Shown piece by piece: positions 62,826 through 64,000 of a stretch of 64,000 bases of DNA. The notes under the pieces are model-generated. The model was given only the letters and a program-made list of their open reading frames with translations, was not told where the DNA came from and searched no databases. The translations under genes were made by a program, and so were the position numbers. The stretch is from JAKEGK01 sp050116575 (GTDB lineage: Bacteria; Pseudomonadota; Gammaproteobacteria; SZUA-152). The stretch spans positions 1 through 64,000 of the forward strand of contig JASFOJ010000001.1 of the NCBI GenBank assembly GCA_050116575.1, written 5' to 3'. Position 1 is the first letter of the stretch, and each line of letters opens with the position of its first letter.

Positions 62826-62858
62826 AGTATTGATATCCCGACCAATTTTGTCAAGTAT
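62826..62858 (-). promoter_or_regulatory. Proximal isc promoter with type 1 IscR box
   Basis: On the minus strand TTGACA (62849-62854), 17 bp, AATACT (62826-62831). The IscR-like box ATACTTGAC-AAAATT-GGTCGGGATAT covers 62833-62858, fitting the type 1 pattern ATAxxxGACTxxxxxAGTCxxxTAT. Repressor would block the -35. Confidence 0.8.
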
Positions 62859-62868
62859 TGATAACCCT

Positions 62869-62901
62869 AGTATGTATATCCTGACTATTTTTGTCAAGTA
62901 T
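62869..62901 (-). promoter_or_regulatory. Distal isc promoter with second IscR box
   Basis: TTGACA (62892-62897), 17 bp, CATACT (62869-62874). The box ATACTTGACAAAAATAGTCA then GGATAT spans 62876-62901 and matches the first at most positions. The TGA within the -35 hexamer is the cysE stop codon (62894-62896), so gene end and promoter overlap. Confidence 0.75.
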
Positions 62902-63709
62902 TAGGCGGCTTCGAACGGTCATCCGGTTGTGTAGTTTCATCCAGTTTCTCCTCTGCCAGGGGACCGATCTCGCAGGGGCCAAGTTCAGGCAGATCGATCT
63001 CCTTAAATTCCACGTTCAGGCTTTTAAGGGCCGCGCACATTTTTTCCACTCGCTCATCAAGGGCATGGGAGTGGTCCAGAATACAATTGATGGCATGGGC
63101 GACGGGGTCCGGCGCATCACGGGTGACGCCATAAGCGTCGAAACCCATTTTCTCCGCCATGGCATGGCGTTGTTTTTCCCGTTCTTCCGATTGCGAAGGA
63201 ACACTGACCGCACGCCCCGGTACACCAACCACGGTCGCCGCTGCCGGTACGTCTTTGACCACAACCGCATTGGACCCGATGCGTGCCCCATCGCCGATCT
63301 TAATGGGACCGAGGACCTTGGCCCCGGCACCCACCACCACGTCGTTACCCAGGGTGGGATGGCGTTTGCCTTTTTGCCAGCTGGTCCCCCCCAGCGTCAC
63401 GCCATGATAAAGCGTACAGTCGTCACCGATTTCGGCGGTTTCACCGATAACTACCCCCATGCCATGATCGATAAAAAACCGCCGCCCGATTACCGCACCA
63501 GGATGAATTTCGATACCGGTAATCCAACGAGCGAGAGTGGACAGAAAACGCGCCAGCCATTTTAACCCGGCATTCCAGAGTTTATGACTGAACCGGTGCA
63601 CCAGTACCGCGTGCACACCGGGATAGGTACTTAATACTTCAAAAAACGTCCGTGCAGCGGGATCGCGGTCAAAAACACACTCGACGTCTTCTTTTAAATG
63701 ATCAAACAT
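62894..63709 (-). CDS. cysE: Serine O-acetyltransferase
   Basis: 271 residues. N-terminal helical domain (DHLKEDVECVFDRDPAARTF), then left-handed beta-helix hexapeptides: GIEIHPGAVIGRRFFIDHGM, GVVIGETAEIGDDCTLYHGV, LGGTSWQKGKRHPTLGNDV. A C-terminal helical tail follows. It makes O-acetylserine for cysteine synthesis, feeding the sulfur used by IscS. The trmJ-cysE-iscR order is conserved in gammaproteobacteria. Confidence 0.96.
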   Translation of the reverse strand: MFDHLKEDVECVFDRDPAARTFFEVLSTYPGVHAVLVHRFSHKLWNAGLKWLARFLSTLARWITGIEIHPGAVIGRRFFIDHGMGVVIGETAEIGDDCTLYHGVTLGGTSWQKGKRHPTLGNDVVVGAGAKVLGPIKIGDGARIGSNAVVVKDVPAAATVVGVPGRAVSVPSQSEEREKQRHAMAEKMGFDAYGVTRDAPDPVAHAINCILDHSHALDERVEKMCAALKSLNVEFKEIDLPELGPCEIGPLAEEKLDETTQPDDRSKPPNT

Positions 63710-63827
63710 GAATTTCCCTGTGGTTTACATTGGCAGTAGCCCTGACAAACAGTATAACCCTATTAATACATTCCGTTTTTCGCTTTCTGTGCCGGTTGCG
63801 GTTTGTGCGCCCTGCGAGACGGCGGCA

Positions 63828-64000
63828 TCAGCCACGATACTGTTTCTGAATAGTGGTCAATATGCCGCGCAGGATATTCAGTTCCACGCGATCGGGCCGG
63901 GCCCGATTAAACAGGCGGCGCAGGCGGCGTAGCATTTTTCGGGGATGTTCAGTCTGCAAAAATCCGATGTCGGCCAGTGTCTCGTTTAAATGCTGGTAAA
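63828..64000 (-). CDS. trmJ: tRNA (cytidine/uridine-2'-O-)-methyltransferase, C-terminal end only
   Basis: The last 57 residues of a minus-strand gene whose start is beyond the window: YQHLNETLADIGFLQTEHPR, KMLRRLRRLFNRARPDRVEL, NILRGILTTIQKQYRG then stop. This matches the C-terminal helical tail of TrmJ (VDIGFLDPxxPRxxMxRLRRLFxR...NILRGIL). It is 118 bp upstream of cysE, the expected neighbour. TrmJ 2'-O-methylates position 32 of tRNAs. Confidence 0.88.
   Translation of the reverse strand, partial: YQHLNETLADIGFLQTEHPRKMLRRLRRLFNRARPDRVELNILRGILTTIQKQYRG

Overview
The window reads as a chromosomal segment of a free-living gammaproteobacterium outside the Enterobacterales, of moderate GC content. 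Two conserved blocks support this. One is truA-trpF-trpB-trpA-accD-folC-dedD(SPOR)-cvpA-purF-metZ, all on the minus strand, an order known from Pseudomonas-like genomes. The other is trmJ-cysE-iscRSUA-hscBA-fdx-iscX followed by ndk-rlmN-pilW-rodZ-ispG-hisS-yfgM-bamB-der, also on the minus strand. I cannot place it at genus level. I recognise no tRNA, rRNA, CRISPR array or insertion sequence.

Layout. 1-5 kb: small accessory genes (chalcone-isomerase-like secreted protein, DsbA-like protein, zinc-ribbon Nudix hydrolase, CADD/TenA-like diiron protein, TetR regulator, PPOX-type flavoprotein) and a frameshifted methyltransferase remnant. 5-20 kb: an ExeA-like ATPase, a copper ATPase with its MerR regulator and a textbook MerR operator, a bacteriohemerythrin with FNR- and CRP-type sites upstream, a Cache-HAMP histidine kinase, a glycerate 2-kinase, a large cyclase/ATPase/TPR protein, an HDOD protein and a secreted TPR protein. 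20-31 kb: methionine, purine, folate, fatty-acid and tryptophan biosynthesis. 31-36 kb: a Ycf46-like AAA ATPase, then a gene-poor 2 kb stretch with a broken membrane-protein gene, a 17-bp perfect inverted repeat and an AP2-like DNA-binding protein, then an orphan peptide-binding lipoprotein. 36-45 kb: CYTH protein, msrQ/msrP methionine sulfoxide repair, a TlpA-like thioredoxin, gnd-zwf, a small secreted protein and an LbtU-like outer-membrane porin with a highly structured leader. 45-64 kb: der back to trmJ, including the whole ISC iron-sulfur operon.

The genes centre on iron-sulfur assembly and its clients (IspG, RlmN and the ISC operon lie close together), envelope assembly (BamB, YfgM, RodZ, PilW, SPOR protein) and redox or metal stress (MsrPQ, copper ATPase, hemerythrin). 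The most novel-looking signals are non-coding: a multi-helix leader before the LbtU-like gene with two mutually exclusive pairings, an intrinsic-terminator leader immediately before metZ, a candidate sRNA near 2.0-2.1 kb, the 17-bp inverted repeat at 33.2 kb, and a three-copy 11-bp tandem repeat just upstream of iscU. No complete new defence or biosynthetic system was found. RNA structures were judged by eye, without folding software or homology searches.
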